Part shown: positions 42,704 through 53,965 of the stretch, piece by piece
Numbering within the stretch: the stretch's first letter is position 1
Layout: every line of letters begins with the position of its first letter
From: Chryseobacterium shigense
Lineage (GTDB): Bacteria > Bacteroidota > Bacteroidia > Flavobacteriales > Weeksellaceae
Direction of reading: 5' to 3'
Length of the DNA: 64,000 nt
NCBI RefSeq assembly: GCF_014207845.1
Contig: NZ_JACHLC010000001.1
Span: forward strand, 1,550,001 to 1,614,000
Program-made: the position numbers and the translations under genes
Notes under the pieces: model-generated
Told to the model about the DNA's origin: nothing
What the model saw: only the letters and a program-made list of their open reading frames with translations
Databases searched by the model: none

Positions 42704-43165
42704 CTATTTTATGGCTCCTGGTTTTCCTAAAATTCTTCTGAGATAGCCCAGCTGCCCGCTGTGATAAATTTCGTGGAGACAAAATATAGCTATGTCATTA
42801 ATCGTTTCGGGGTTAAAACTTTCGATGGTTATCAGTTTTGCTTCCAGTTTATCCTGAGATTGCTGCAGGTAAGATTTTAACTCTTCAAAAGTAACCAGTT
42901 CATCTTTTCTTTCCAGTGGAAGTGCGCCTCTGTTGTAGCAGGAAAATTTTTCGTTATCCCAGACAGATTCTTCACCTAGCGTATTCAGAAATGCATTTCT
43001 TATGTAGATGAGATGTCCCAGAATCCAGTTCATACAATTGGCTTCACCGTTCGGAAAGACCATCGATTCTTCATGGGTAATACCTTCGATATTCATTGAA
43101 ATAACCTTATAGTTACTGAATACCTGAACTTTCACGATCTCAATATCGTTTGATTTTGTTTCCAT
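42704..43165 (-). CDS. DinB family protein
   Basis: 153 residues, four-helix DinB/YfiT type with the expected histidines: MNWILGHLIYIRN (His51 region) and LHEIYHSGQLGYLRRILG near the C-terminus (H-x-x-x-H). Compared with the neighbour at 41660-42184 the metal site is intact. Members are thiol-dependent S-transferases or of unknown function. In the same co-directional cluster. Confidence 0.85.
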   Translation of the reverse strand: METKSNDIEIVKVQVFSNYKVISMNIEGITHEESMVFPNGEANCMNWILGHLIYIRNAFLNTLGEESVWDNEKFSCYNRGALPLERKDELVTFEELKSYLQQSQDKLEAKLITIESFNPETINDIAIFCLHEIYHSGQLGYLRRILGKPGAIK

Positions 43166-43237
43166 GACTGTAGATTTTTATTCTTATCTGTTGTTGATAT
43201 TACAGATAAGGCAGATTTTATTACAGGAAATAAGCAA

Positions 43238-43651
43238 TTAGAATTCCGCAGGCATCTGGGAAATATCCGCAAATGTAATATTCCAGCCGTGCCCGTCTAT
43301 ATCCCAGAAAGAATTCTGGTACATCCATCCGTAGTCCTGAGGATCTTCATGTTGCGAAGCTCCGTTTGCAAGAGCGGTATTTACTACCTGATCCACTTCT
43401 TCGCGGCTGTTCAGACCAATGGCAACAAGAACCTGTGTGGTATCTCCTTTCGGAACCGGTCTTTCGGAAAAGGTCTGGAAATATTCTTCTGTAAGAAACA
43501 TCACGTAGATGCTGTCTTCTTTCATCACTACGCAGGTTGCTTTATCATCTGAAAACTGTTCATTGATTGAAAATCCCAGTTTGGTCCAGAATTCTTTTGT
43601 TTTCTGTACATTCTTTACCGGAAGGTTGACGTAAATTTGATTGGCTTTCAT
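43238..43651 (-). CDS. VOC family (glyoxalase-like) protein
   Basis: 137 residues, one VOC module: IYVNLPVKNVQKTKEFWTKL, FSINEQFSDDKATCVVM, and C-terminal WMYQNSFWDIDGHGWNITFA. This resembles the glyoxalase/extradiol-type lactoylglutathione-lyase relatives of flavobacteria. Its promoter has an exact -7 element (43683-43690). Substrate unknown. Confidence 0.88.
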   Translation of the reverse strand: MKANQIYVNLPVKNVQKTKEFWTKLGFSINEQFSDDKATCVVMKEDSIYVMFLTEEYFQTFSERPVPKGDTTQVLVAIGLNSREEVDQVVNTALANGASQHEDPQDYGWMYQNSFWDIDGHGWNITFADISQMPAEF

Positions 43652-43682
43652 AATTGTAATTATTTTGTGTTAAACTTTTAAC

Positions 43683-43690
43683 CAAAATTA
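43683..43690 (-). promoter_or_regulatory. -7 promoter element of the VOC gene
   Basis: TAATTTTG on the reverse strand (exact TAnnTTTG), 31 bp before the start codon at 43651. Confidence 0.4.
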
Positions 43691-43729
43691 CCAAGCCTTT
43701 GCGAAAATCAACTTGCCATAGGACAAGAT

Positions 43730-44320
43730 TTAATTTTTCTTCGGATGAGAAACAATTTCTTTACGGATACGGCTCAAAGAAGTATCTGTAACCCCAAGAT
43801 AGGAAGCAATCTGTTTGAGAGGGGCAAATTGCACAACCTGTGATTTCTGCTCCAAAAGGTTAAGGTAACGCTTAGTAGCGGAAAGGGTAAACATTTCTAC
43901 GGAACGCTGTTTGTAGGCAAAAAGCTCTTTTGACATCCAGGCTCTTCCCCATTCTCTGAGATTGGGTATTTTGTGGAACAGTTCCTGAAATGTTTCAAAA
44001 TCAAATCTCCAGCATTCACAGTCCGTAATGCAGACAATATTTTCCTGGGACGGAATTCTCTGAAAAAGTGACAAAACTTCAATAATGATCTCGTTATCTG
44101 CAAAGAAATGGGTAGTTACTTCATTTCCGCTAAAATCATTAACATATGAACGAGCCAGGCCTTTCTCCAGAATATAGTATTCATTAGCTGTTTTTCCTTC
44201 TTCAAGAATAATATCTCCTTTCTGAAAGGATACTTTTTCGTGAGCCTGAAATATTTCATCAAGCTCTTCATCGAGGAAAAAAGGGAAATCATAACAGATT
44301 TCCAAGGCTTTACTGTTCAT
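43730..44320 (-). CDS. Crp/Fnr family transcriptional regulator
   Basis: 196 residues: N-terminal cyclic-nucleotide-binding-type beta-roll (VSFQKGDIILEEGKTANEYY, LEKGLARSYVNDFSGNE), dimerisation helix, and a C-terminal winged helix with LKQIASYLGVTDTSLSRIRKE. Cysteines for a Fnr iron-sulphur cluster are absent in the usual arrangement. Flavobacterial members commonly sit beside VOC/DinB-type genes; it may control the adjacent cluster, though this is inference. It is followed 78 bp downstream by the VOC gene. Confidence 0.88.
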   Translation of the reverse strand: MNSKALEICYDFPFFLDEELDEIFQAHEKVSFQKGDIILEEGKTANEYYILEKGLARSYVNDFSGNEVTTHFFADNEIIIEVLSLFQRIPSQENIVCITDCECWRFDFETFQELFHKIPNLREWGRAWMSKELFAYKQRSVEMFTLSATKRYLNLLEQKSQVVQFAPLKQIASYLGVTDTSLSRIRKEIVSHPKKN

Positions 44321-44478
44321 TGAATACGTGTTTTTTAAGGCTTTAAAAATATAATTTTTAATTGAATCCCGGATAAAAAAAATTAAACAAATTGATATAA
44401 TACTCTAAGAAATTCTTATTTAAGTATATTATTTATGGTTGTTTTTATTTTTTCTAAATAGTTAAACAGTGTTGTTTG

Positions 44479-44527
44479 AACCACCCCGTCAAATCTTTGA
44501 TTTGCCACCCCTCCGGAGGAGGGGAAT
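44479..44527. repeat. Dispersed repeat with CCCCTCCGGAGG palindrome
   Basis: Contains TCAAATCTTTGATTTG (short palindrome) and CCCCTCCGGAGGAGGGG. GC-rich compared with its surroundings, in the 277-bp gap 44321-44597. It looks like a member of a dispersed intergenic repeat; no gene is present here. Confidence 0.5.
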
Positions 44528-44597
44528 TACCATCTATTCAAAAGTAGAGGTTATAATACTTTATGACTTGAAAGAATCAGGCTCTTATAGTTTCATA

Positions 44598-45809
44598 TCA
44601 GAATAGGGAAAGCTGGATCGGTTTGGGATTTCCAGGTGGTTTTGCATCTCCAAAGACGGTTTTTCCTCCAAAGCGCCATGAGTTCTGCCTTTCTTCTTCT
44701 ATTACCTGTTGGATATCGAAATCAGGGGTAAAATCTTTTTCAGTATCTGCGACAATCTGGTGCAGCTTATTCAAAGTATTGAGTTTATCGGAATTTCCGA
44801 GCTTAGACTTTTCAATTCCTTTTCTGAGAATGCTGATGCTTTCATCGTAGGTTTTGGTTGGAACCGGAAACGGGTGACCGTCTTTTCCCCCATGGGCGAA
44901 AGAAAATCTTGCCGGATCTGCAAACCGCGAAGGCGCTCCGTGAATCACTTCACTTACCAAAGCTAAAGACTGCATGGTTCTTGGCCCTACCCCTTCAAGC
45001 ATCAAAAGATCTTCAAAATTTTGGGGCTGTTGTTCACGGGTTACATACAAAAGTGCTCCGAGACGTTTCAGGTCAACATCTGAAGCCTGTACATCATGAT
45101 GAGCAGGAAGAATTAACCTTGAAAAATCTTTCATGACATCAATGGAATCGGTATGTGAAATATCCAGAATTCCTTTCCTGTTTTCTGAGGCATCAGCATC
45201 CGTGAGATTAAGAATTCTTCCTCTTGAAATTCCGTTGATTCCCGTGTGGGGCTCTTCAATAAATGATCTGATTTTTTCTGAATGCCAGTGATAACGTCTT
45301 GCAGTACCATCGGATTCATGCATTCCCTGCTGTACTACACTCCAGCTTCCATTGTCTGCCAGAATAAAATTATGCAGGTACAACTGATACCCATCCTGGA
45401 TAGCAGTATTATCTACTTTAGCAGAAAGTTTACTGGCTTTTACCAGCTCATGACCATTCAAACCTGTTTTATCTGCAATCTGAATCAGTTCTGAAGGAGT
45501 ATCCCTGGAGAATTTTCCTTTTCCGCCACAGATATAAAGACCCAATGATTTTGAATTAGGGTTGATGGAACGTTTCAAAGCACCCATTACGGAAGTTGTA
45601 ATTCCTGAAGAATGCCAGTCCATACCCATCACGGCACCAAAACTCTGAAACCAGAACGGATCTGCAAGTCTTCTGAGAACTTCATCTTTTCCATAATCCA
45701 TCAGGATCACTTGAATAATGGAAAGCCCGAGTACGGACATACGTTCATACAGCCACGGCGGTACTTTTCCGTAGTGTAAGGGTAAATCTGCAGTTCCTGA
45801 ACGTTTCAT
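44598..45809 (-). CDS. DUF763 domain protein
   Basis: 403 residues from ATG 45809 (MKRSGTADLPLH), the family's normal start; a longer frame starts nine codons earlier. DUF763 blocks include LHYGKVPPWLYERM, MGMDWHSSGITTSVMGALK, YICGGKGKFSRDTP, and FEDLLMLEGVGPRTMQSLAL (helix-hairpin-helix-like). Function unknown; the HHH-like element and archaeal/bacterial distribution hint at nucleic-acid interaction. Monocistronic by spacing. Confidence 0.9.
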   Translation of the reverse strand: MKRSGTADLPLHYGKVPPWLYERMSVLGLSIIQVILMDYGKDEVLRRLADPFWFQSFGAVMGMDWHSSGITTSVMGALKRSINPNSKSLGLYICGGKGKFSRDTPSELIQIADKTGLNGHELVKASKLSAKVDNTAIQDGYQLYLHNFILADNGSWSVVQQGMHESDGTARRYHWHSEKIRSFIEEPHTGINGISRGRILNLTDADASENRKGILDISHTDSIDVMKDFSRLILPAHHDVQASDVDLKRLGALLYVTREQQPQNFEDLLMLEGVGPRTMQSLALVSEVIHGAPSRFADPARFSFAHGGKDGHPFPVPTKTYDESISILRKGIEKSKLGNSDKLNTLNKLHQIVADTEKDFTPDFDIQQVIEEERQNSWRFGGKTVFGDAKPPGNPKPIQLSLF

Positions 45810-45895
45810 GATATAAAGGTAATTTTTTAAACACAAATGACACTAATTTTTACACTAGCCTCACTATGAATATTTTAGTTAATTTATCTAATAGA

Positions 45896-45920
45896 TGCTT
45901 CGACAAGCTCAGCATGACAT
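45896..45920. repeat. Dispersed intergenic repeat fragment
   Basis: TGCTTCGACAAGCTCAGCAT followed by GACAT, a sequence known to me as a widespread dispersed repeat in Bacteroidetes genomes. It lies in the gap between the DUF763 and VOC genes. Confidence 0.5.
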
Positions 45921-45958
45921 TTCTAATACTAACCTGATTATATTACCCATCCTTAAAG

Positions 45959-46363
45959 TTATTGGGGCACATAAAATTCTAAATGCTTATGTTTTTCTTC
46001 GTCAAATTTTTCATTGAAAATAATTTTATTCCCGAAAGGATCGTATACTGTAAAAGCTACAGCATCATAAAATGTTTTTTCCAGGCCTGGGTAATTGTAT
46101 TTATATTGTTTATCTATCAGTTCTTTATGGTATTCCGCAACACCTTCGCCCCAGATAAAAATTCTTGTTCCCGGAGTTCCGTCTCCATGATGTTCGCTTA
46201 AATGAAAAACAATATTCCCTTTTTTTATTTCCATATAAAGAGGAGCGCTATCTTCCGGCTGGTCTCCCCATTCAATTTCAAAACCCAGCCAGTCTACATA
46301 AAACTCAATGGTTTTCCTGTAATCGAAAATTCTAAGGATAGGAATTACCTGCTCTGCTTTCAT
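45959..46363 (-). CDS. Glyoxalase/bleomycin-resistance-like VOC protein
   Basis: 134 residues. VIPILRIFDYRKTIEFYVDW, LGFEIEWGDQPED, and AVAFTVYDPFGNKIIFNEKF are the paired betaalphabetabetabeta motifs of the bleomycin-resistance/glyoxalase superfamily. Normal length, no metal assigned. It lies 16 bp downstream of the VOC gene at 46380-46733, same strand, forming an operon. Confidence 0.88.
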   Translation of the reverse strand: MKAEQVIPILRIFDYRKTIEFYVDWLGFEIEWGDQPEDSAPLYMEIKKGNIVFHLSEHHGDGTPGTRIFIWGEGVAEYHKELIDKQYKYNYPGLEKTFYDAVAFTVYDPFGNKIIFNEKFDEEKHKHLEFYVPQ

Positions 46364-46379
46364 ATTTCTATTGTTTTAA

Positions 46380-46733
46380 TTAATCCTGTTTATGTTCAAG
46401 TATATTGATCAGATTTCCAAACGGATCTTTTACAAAAAATCTTCGGACACCCCAATCTTCATCGGTAATTTCATAAGTGATCTCGAAATCTTCCTGCTTT
46501 ATTTTTTCATAGAGTTCATCTGCATTATCTACCTCTATTGAAAGTAAGGGAACTTCCGTATTGTCTCCACCCTGCGTGGCAAAACTTACCTGAACTCTTG
46601 CCTGTTCATTATTCCCGAAGGTTTTAATCCAGCCATGATCCATTAAAATCTCAAGACCCAGAATATCCTGATAAAAATGATCTGCCTTTGACAGGTCTTC
46701 GGCCTTTATGTTCGCGACAATTCTCTTTATCAT
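46380..46733 (-). CDS. VOC family protein
   Basis: 117 residues: IKRIVANIKAEDLSKADHFY, QDILGLEILMDHGW, and DEDWGVRRFFVKDPFGNLIN with ILEH at the end. One VOC domain of the glyoxalase I-like group. Operon with the gene at 45959-46363, whose start lies 16 bp downstream. Reaction unknown. Confidence 0.88.
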   Translation of the reverse strand: MIKRIVANIKAEDLSKADHFYQDILGLEILMDHGWIKTFGNNEQARVQVSFATQGGDNTEVPLLSIEVDNADELYEKIKQEDFEITYEITDEDWGVRRFFVKDPFGNLINILEHKQD

Positions 46734-46763
46734 TGAAATTATATTTAGAAATTCTTACGGCCT

Positions 46764-46800
46764 AAAAAGCCTTGCGGATACAACTCTCACAAGGCTTTTT
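46764..46800 (-). terminator. Terminator of tpx
   Basis: Stem AAAAAGCCTTG / CAAGGCTTTTT with T run on the reverse strand, 22 bp after the stop at 46823. Confidence 0.8.
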
Positions 46801-46822
46801 ATTCAAATTTTATTTCAGATCT

Positions 46823-47320
46823 TTATTTTAATGCGGAAAGAGCTGCTTCATAATCAGGCTCATCTGCAATTTCAGAAACCTGTTCTGTATAAACCACTTT
46901 ATTATCAGCATCTGTTACAATCACAGCACGGCTTAAAAGTCCTTTCAGCGGAGAGTCAGTAATCGTTACTTCATAATCATCCCCAAAGCTGCTTCTGAAA
47001 TCAGAAAGGGTTTCCACATTGTTCAATCCTTCAGCTGCACAGAATCTTGTTAAGGCAAAAGGCAGATCCTTAGAAACGTTGATTACAACCGTATTATCCA
47101 GATTGGAAGCTTCTTCATTGAATTTTCTTGCTGAAGAGGCACAGGTAGGCGTGTCAATACTTGGAAAAATATTGAATACTTTTTTCTTTCCTTCAAAGCT
47201 TTCAAGCGTTTTCACGTTTAATCCTGAATCTACCAGAGCAAAATCTTTGATTGTAGTTCCTACTGACGGCAAAGTACCTATTGTGTTTACTGCGTTTCCT
47301 TTTAATGTGATATTTGACAT
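46823..47320 (-). CDS. tpx: Thiol peroxidase
   Basis: 165 residues. Peroxidatic Cys60 in FPSIDTPTCASSARKFN and resolving Cys94 in ALTRFCAAEG, plus IGTLPSVGTTIKDFALVDS and PLKGLLSRAVIVTDADNKVV: the atypical 2-Cys Tpx. Reduces lipid and alkyl hydroperoxides with thioredoxin. Exact -7 promoter element at 47340-47347 and its own terminator, so monocistronic. Confidence 0.96.
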   Translation of the reverse strand: MSNITLKGNAVNTIGTLPSVGTTIKDFALVDSGLNVKTLESFEGKKKVFNIFPSIDTPTCASSARKFNEEASNLDNTVVINVSKDLPFALTRFCAAEGLNNVETLSDFRSSFGDDYEVTITDSPLKGLLSRAVIVTDADNKVVYTEQVSEIADEPDYEAALSALK

Positions 47321-47339
47321 AATCTATTTTTTAGTTTTT

Positions 47340-47347
47340 CAAATTTA
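47340..47347 (-). promoter_or_regulatory. -7 promoter element of tpx
   Basis: TAAATTTG on the reverse strand, exact TAnnTTTG, 20 bp before the start codon at 47320. Confidence 0.5.
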
Positions 47348-47478
47348 CTCAAAATAGGAAATTTTTCGCCCAAATAAAGGTTAAATAATTCTTAAAGTGA
47401 AAATAAAAGTCCCTATTTCTAAAATTAACTTTTCAGATTCAAATTTTAATTATATTCGCAATCCAAAAAATAACATTT

Positions 47479-47931
47479 ATGCGAAAAAAAATTACTCTGC
47501 TTCTTTTTGGAGTGCCTGTTTTTGGTTTCGCCCAGTCTGTGATCGGCAATATTAATTCCGGGGCAGTTTCTGAAACCAATTTCACACATTCTGTAGGAGA
47601 AATTTATGTAATCCCAACAGACCCTGACCAGGCTAATTCAGGGACAATGGGAATGCTCTATCAAACTGTTTTACAGGTTCTGGGTGTTAAAGAACTTGAA
47701 AAAGACCACATTAAAATCTATCCGAACCCTACCACTGATTTTGTTCATATCACTTTGAGTTCAAGTTCCAAAATTGAAGAAGCTGAAATATATGACACAG
47801 CCGGAAGACTTGTTTTAACAGTTAAGCTGGACAATGGAAAGCTGGATCTGCGCAGCCTGAATGCCGGAATTTATATGGTTTCATTCAAAAATCCGGATAT
47901 CAAGCCTATTAAAATCATTAAAAAACCTTAA
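47479..47931 (+). CDS. Secreted protein with T9SS type A sorting domain
   Basis: 150 residues: signal peptide (MRKKITLLLFGVPVFGFAQ), a short mature region with THSVGEIYVIPTD, and a C-terminal type IX secretion sorting domain IKIYPNPTTDFVHITL...AEIYDTAGRLVLTVKL...LDLRSLNAGIYMVSFK (quoted in pieces). It would be exported across the outer membrane and attached or released by the T9SS. The next gene starts 14 bp later, so they form an operon. Function beyond secretion unknown. Confidence 0.9.
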   Translation: MRKKITLLLFGVPVFGFAQSVIGNINSGAVSETNFTHSVGEIYVIPTDPDQANSGTMGMLYQTVLQVLGVKELEKDHIKIYPNPTTDFVHITLSSSSKIEEAEIYDTAGRLVLTVKLDNGKLDLRSLNAGIYMVSFKNPDIKPIKIIKKP

Positions 47932-47945
47932 AAAAACATTTAAAC

Positions 47946-49055
47946 ATGAAAAAATTCTACGCTGCATTAAGCTTATTTACAGCAATATTGTTAAGCGCAC
48001 AGGTTCCTCAGGCTTTCAGCTACCAGACTATTGCATTTAACGCTTCGGGGGTGCCAATTGCCAACGGAAATGTATCTTTAAAAGTAAGCATTTTAGAGAA
48101 TACTGCTACGGGAACTGTTTTATATACTGAAACTCATAACAAAACAACCAATGCCAAAGGATTGGTTAACCTTAATATCGGACAGGGAACGCCTTCTACC
48201 GGGAATTTCGGGAGTATCAACTGGGGCACCAATTCAAAATTTGTAAAGGTTGAAATGGATCCTCAAGGAGGTTCAAATTACACAAATGTGGGAGTCAATC
48301 AACTGATGAGTGTTCCTTATGCCCAGGTAAGCAAAACCGTTGTTACAGGGGCTGGTCAGGGAATTACTTTGGTTTCTCCGAATGGTACTAATTACACATT
48401 AAACGTAAATGATTCAGGAACATTGAATTTACCTGTGAGTTCTAGCTCCAGCACTCAATTACCAGCTAATTTATATATGTACGGAAGTTATAATAATTTC
48501 ACTGCCACTTCAGCAGACTTGATGCGAAATGACGGAAGCAGGATAGGATATAAATATTTACCGGCAAATACACAGATCAGGTTCATTGCTGCACAGAATG
48601 CCAGTGCACAAAATTATGGTTCAGACGGTCAAACTAACCTGGTTCCCAACGGAAGTGTTTATAATATTTCTTCCAATGGATTTTATAAGATAGAAATCAC
48701 GAACTTTATAGGGAACCCTGTAAAAACATTTAATTTCAGCCCGGGTATCAGCTTAAATACCAATGGTTCCGGTGCTGCAGTTGTTTCTCCATTAAGCTAT
48801 AATCAGGCAACAGGAAAATTTTCTTTTAATCTCACCGGTGTAACTTCATCAAATTTCACAGGATTCACAATCAGCCTTTCTCCCGGAGGATCCACAAGTA
48901 CTGAAGTTCTAGGAGATAACCTGAGCGACGGAAACTTTGATATTAATGGTACGCCTATTTTGATTCCCAATCTTACTTCAGCTCCAAAAAATTTCAAAAT
49001 TGAATTTAATATTAATTTTGACGCTACCGGAACTTATACAATTACACAAATATAG
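47946..49055 (+). CDS. Secreted beta-rich surface protein
   Basis: 369 residues with a signal peptide (1-18, ending LLSA) and the start VPQAFSYQTIAFNASGVPIA, a flavobacterial exported-protein N-terminus, containing VSLKVSILENTATGTVLYTE and NLNIGQGTPS. From about 150 on, LYMYGSYNNFTATSADLMR and TQIRFIAAQNAS resemble SusE/SusF-type carbohydrate-binding beta domains. No sorting domain is visible in it. Probably works with the T9SS-sorted partner encoded just upstream. Ligand unknown. Confidence 0.8.
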   Translation: MKKFYAALSLFTAILLSAQVPQAFSYQTIAFNASGVPIANGNVSLKVSILENTATGTVLYTETHNKTTNAKGLVNLNIGQGTPSTGNFGSINWGTNSKFVKVEMDPQGGSNYTNVGVNQLMSVPYAQVSKTVVTGAGQGITLVSPNGTNYTLNVNDSGTLNLPVSSSSSTQLPANLYMYGSYNNFTATSADLMRNDGSRIGYKYLPANTQIRFIAAQNASAQNYGSDGQTNLVPNGSVYNISSNGFYKIEITNFIGNPVKTFNFSPGISLNTNGSGAAVVSPLSYNQATGKFSFNLTGVTSSNFTGFTISLSPGGSTSTEVLGDNLSDGNFDINGTPILIPNLTSAPKNFKIEFNINFDATGTYTITQI

Positions 49056-49116
49056 ATTAAAGAGGCACAGACCTCTTTTTTTATGCAAAATAACTTCATA
49101 AAACAATCATATTTAG

Positions 49117-49124
49117 TAAATTTG
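49117..49124 (+). promoter_or_regulatory. -7 promoter element of icd
   Basis: TAAATTTG, exact TAnnTTTG, 37 bp before the start codon at 49161. Confidence 0.5.
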
Positions 49125-49148
49125 TGAATCTAAAAAATCAAATAATAA

Positions 49149-51380
<2,232 letters not shown>

Positions 51381-51402
51381 TTTCCTGAGTTGATATAAAT
51401 TG

Positions 51403-51428
51403 AAAAGTCCCTTTTTTAAGGGACTTTT
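51403..51428 (+). terminator. Terminator of icd
   Basis: Stem AAAAGTCCCTT / AAGGGACTTTT followed by T8-like tract, 22 bp after the stop at 51380. The gap 51429-51736 holds no supported gene. Confidence 0.85.
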
Positions 51429-51736
51429 TTTGTTTTTTATAAGTACAGGCATATTTTGATCCCTGTGTTGACTAAAGCCATCAGTTGAAATACGCTGAAA
51501 CGCCAGATCATCATCAATTCACAGGTTAGAAATTCCGAATCCGATACATCATTTGTTTCCGGCTGAATAAAAATATGATAACATTTGCAAAACTTTCATA
51601 TCATCATTTTTTATGAATTTATTGCATTCAAAATTATAAAATCAAAGAATCCATTTGTGTTCCCCCAATCAGGTAATTACTTTTTCATTTTCTACTTATC
51701 ACGTCATTACTTTGGTTGGGGACTTTTAATAAAAAC

Positions 51737-51762
51737 AAATCCTCCCGGAAATGAGAGGATTT
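51737..51762 (-). terminator. Terminator of the Tat-type MBL gene
   Basis: Stem AAATCCTC / GAGGATTT with tail GTTTTTATT on the reverse strand. Confidence 0.6.
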
Positions 51763-51818
51763 ATTATTGAAAACTATGTTGCAGAAAATGTAAGTTTCAT
51801 ATATAACTCATCCGGATA

Positions 51819-52811
51819 TTAATTCATAAAGCTCTCCGGAATCCATTCATAAGCATTATCTTTCTTCTTTGTGAAGCCAAGTCCCGGCCACGGAAGATGA
51901 TAGGCAAAAGCTTTGGTTTTAGTTTCCGCCAGTTGCTGAAGTAATTTTCTGCGGGATTCTGTAGCAATATCCAGGTCCGTATCCCCCGAAAATCCCCATT
52001 CAGGATGTGGGAAAAGAATAACGTCAGAATGGATCAGATCTGCAATATACATAAGCTTTTCATTACCCGAAGAAATACTCATAACCGTAAGACCCGGGGT
52101 ATGTCCCGGAGCCAGCTGAAAACTGAAATGATCATACAAAGGCTTTTTAAAGTCATAGAATTTCAGCTTTGGGCGGATTGTTTTCAGGATATTCTGAATG
52201 GGCGGAATAATCTGGTTAAGGAATTCCGGCTGATTTTTCAGAAAACTGTTTTTAAAATCTTTAATGGAAGTCTGAAGCCAGAAATCATATTCAATCTTTG
52301 AAATATAGATATCTGCATTGGGGAAAACCAGGTTATTCTGTTTATCTACTACTCCACCAATGTGATCAGGATGGGCATGAGAGATAAAAATATCCGTGAT
52401 ATCTTTTGGAGAAAATCCGGCCTTTTGCAAGCTTTTCAGAATAAATCCGGTTCTTTCATCTGCAAAAATGCCCATTCCGGTATCCAGCAGAATCAGCCTG
52501 TTTTTTGTTTTGACAAGCATCAGGTTCATGGCCATGTCTATATAATCATCCGAACGGAAATTATCCCTTAGAATTGCCTTTAACTGAGGTACATCTGCTC
52601 TCGGGGCAAATGTTTCAATGCTTTTCTCGCGAATATATCCGTCCGTAAGAATAAAGAGTTCAAGCTCTCCAAATTTTATCTTTTTAAAGGCTGAAAGGTC
52701 ATCTTCAATGCGTGATGAAGAAATTTTAGTGCCTGCAAAAACATCGGAAAACGGAACAAAGCTTAATGCTCCGGCCATCAGTCCGTTTTTTAAAAGTTCT
52801 CTTCTGTTCAT
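51819..52811 (-). CDS. Secreted MBL-fold metallo-hydrolase
   Basis: 330 residues from ATG 52811; a TTG two codons upstream is possible. N-terminus MNRRELLKNGLMAGALSFVP has a twin Arg next to a hydrophobic stretch, a Tat-like export signal. Metal motif HAHPDH (145-150) with later His (APGHTPG, His near 229) and Asp (MYIADLIHSD). Resembles quorum-quenching-type lactonases/hydrolases of the metallo-beta-lactamase superfamily; substrate unproven. Same strand as and 65 bp downstream of the aldo/keto reductase. Confidence 0.85.
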   Translation of the reverse strand: MNRRELLKNGLMAGALSFVPFSDVFAGTKISSSRIEDDLSAFKKIKFGELELFILTDGYIREKSIETFAPRADVPQLKAILRDNFRSDDYIDMAMNLMLVKTKNRLILLDTGMGIFADERTGFILKSLQKAGFSPKDITDIFISHAHPDHIGGVVDKQNNLVFPNADIYISKIEYDFWLQTSIKDFKNSFLKNQPEFLNQIIPPIQNILKTIRPKLKFYDFKKPLYDHFSFQLAPGHTPGLTVMSISSGNEKLMYIADLIHSDVILFPHPEWGFSGDTDLDIATESRRKLLQQLAETKTKAFAYHLPWPGLGFTKKKDNAYEWIPESFMN

Positions 52812-52876
52812 AATCAAATGTGTTTTTTTAACTTCCTGATCCCCAAATGATATTCAGGAATCAGGAAGCTGGAGAT

Positions 52877-53878
52877 TTAATTGTTTACTAATTTCATGGA
52901 GCCTTCGGTATATCTTTCCCCTACGTTAGGGTATTTTTTCAGAAGTGCATCTATTGTTTCAAGATCTGACGGTGACAGGTCAATATTTATAGCTTCAATA
53001 TTTTCTTCAAGATATTTAATTCTCTTGGTTCCCGGAATCGGAATGATGTCTTCACCCTGGTTCAGTACCCAGGCTAAGGCAAGCTGAGTTCCTTTTACGC
53101 CTTTGGACTCTGCAAATTCATTGATTTCTCTTGCAAGATTCCTGTTATTTTCCAAATATTCCGCCTGGTAACGCGGCAGTGACTTTCTGAAATCTTCATC
53201 CCCAAAATTCTGTACTTCGTTGATATTGGCAAAAAGTCCTCTTGCCAACGGAGAATAAGGCACTAAGGTAATACCCAGCTCTCTGATCGTTGGAAGTATT
53301 TCGTTTTCCACATCTTTGGTAAGGATAGAATATTCTGACTGCAATGCCGTTATCGGGTGAATTTTGTTTGCTTTTCTGATGGATTCGGCAGAGGCTTCTG
53401 ATAGTCCGAGATATTTTACTTTTCCTTCTTTAACCAATTCTGCCATTGCTCCTACAGTTTCTTCTACCGGAATATTCGGATCTACTCTGTGGGCATAATA
53501 AAGATCAATGGTATCGATTTTAAGCCTCTGAAGGCTCAGATCAACAGCCTGTCTGATCCATTTCGGAGAACCGTCAAAATAAGTTCCCGGGGAACCGCTG
53601 TGGCTTGCTTTTCCATCTTTAAACCTGAATCCGAATTTGGTAGCAATAAAGATCTTATCCCTGTTCGGAACCAGTACTTTTGAAATGAGTTTTTCATTTT
53701 CTCCTGCGGCATACATATCTGCGGTATCCCAGAAATTGATTCCTAAGTCCAATGCTTTATGAAGGGTGCTGATGCTTTCCTGCTCATCCGCCGGTCCATA
53801 TGCAAAGCTCATTCCCATACATCCTAAACCTATTGCAGATAACTGCTCTCCTGTGTTTCCTAATTTTCTGAATTTCAT
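52877..53878 (-). CDS. Aldo/keto reductase (YajO/AKR13 type)
   Basis: 333 residues from ATG 53878 ([19 protein letters not shown]), preferred over a TTG ten codons upstream. Catalytic tetrad: Asp ([13 protein letters not shown]), Tyr56 region, Lys (FIATKFGF) and His (LYYAHRVDP). C-terminal [20 protein letters not shown] binds NADPH. Reduces aldehydes with NADPH; true substrate unknown. Exact -7 element at 53906-53913. The AraC regulator gene lies directly upstream and may control it. Confidence 0.93.
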   Translation of the reverse strand: MKFRKLGNTGEQLSAIGLGCMGMSFAYGPADEQESISTLHKALDLGINFWDTADMYAAGENEKLISKVLVPNRDKIFIATKFGFRFKDGKASHSGSPGTYFDGSPKWIRQAVDLSLQRLKIDTIDLYYAHRVDPNIPVEETVGAMAELVKEGKVKYLGLSEASAESIRKANKIHPITALQSEYSILTKDVENEILPTIRELGITLVPYSPLARGLFANINEVQNFGDEDFRKSLPRYQAEYLENNRNLAREINEFAESKGVKGTQLALAWVLNQGEDIIPIPGTKRIKYLEENIEAINIDLSPSDLETIDALLKKYPNVGERYTEGSMKLVNN

Positions 53879-53905
53879 AATTGCTGTGATTTTAAATTGA
53901 TGAAA

Positions 53906-53913
53906 CAAAATTA
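53906..53913 (-). promoter_or_regulatory. -7 promoter element of the aldo/keto reductase
   Basis: TAATTTTG on the reverse strand, exact TAnnTTTG, 27 bp before the start codon at 53878. Confidence 0.45.
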
Positions 53914-53965
53914 GAACAAGAACGGAATGAATGGAATATAGAATTCAAACTAAGAATTATAAAAT

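Noticed and set aside
51585..51770. 61-codon plus frame after icd
   Set aside because: Low-complexity Phe/Ile composition and it crosses a terminator hairpin.
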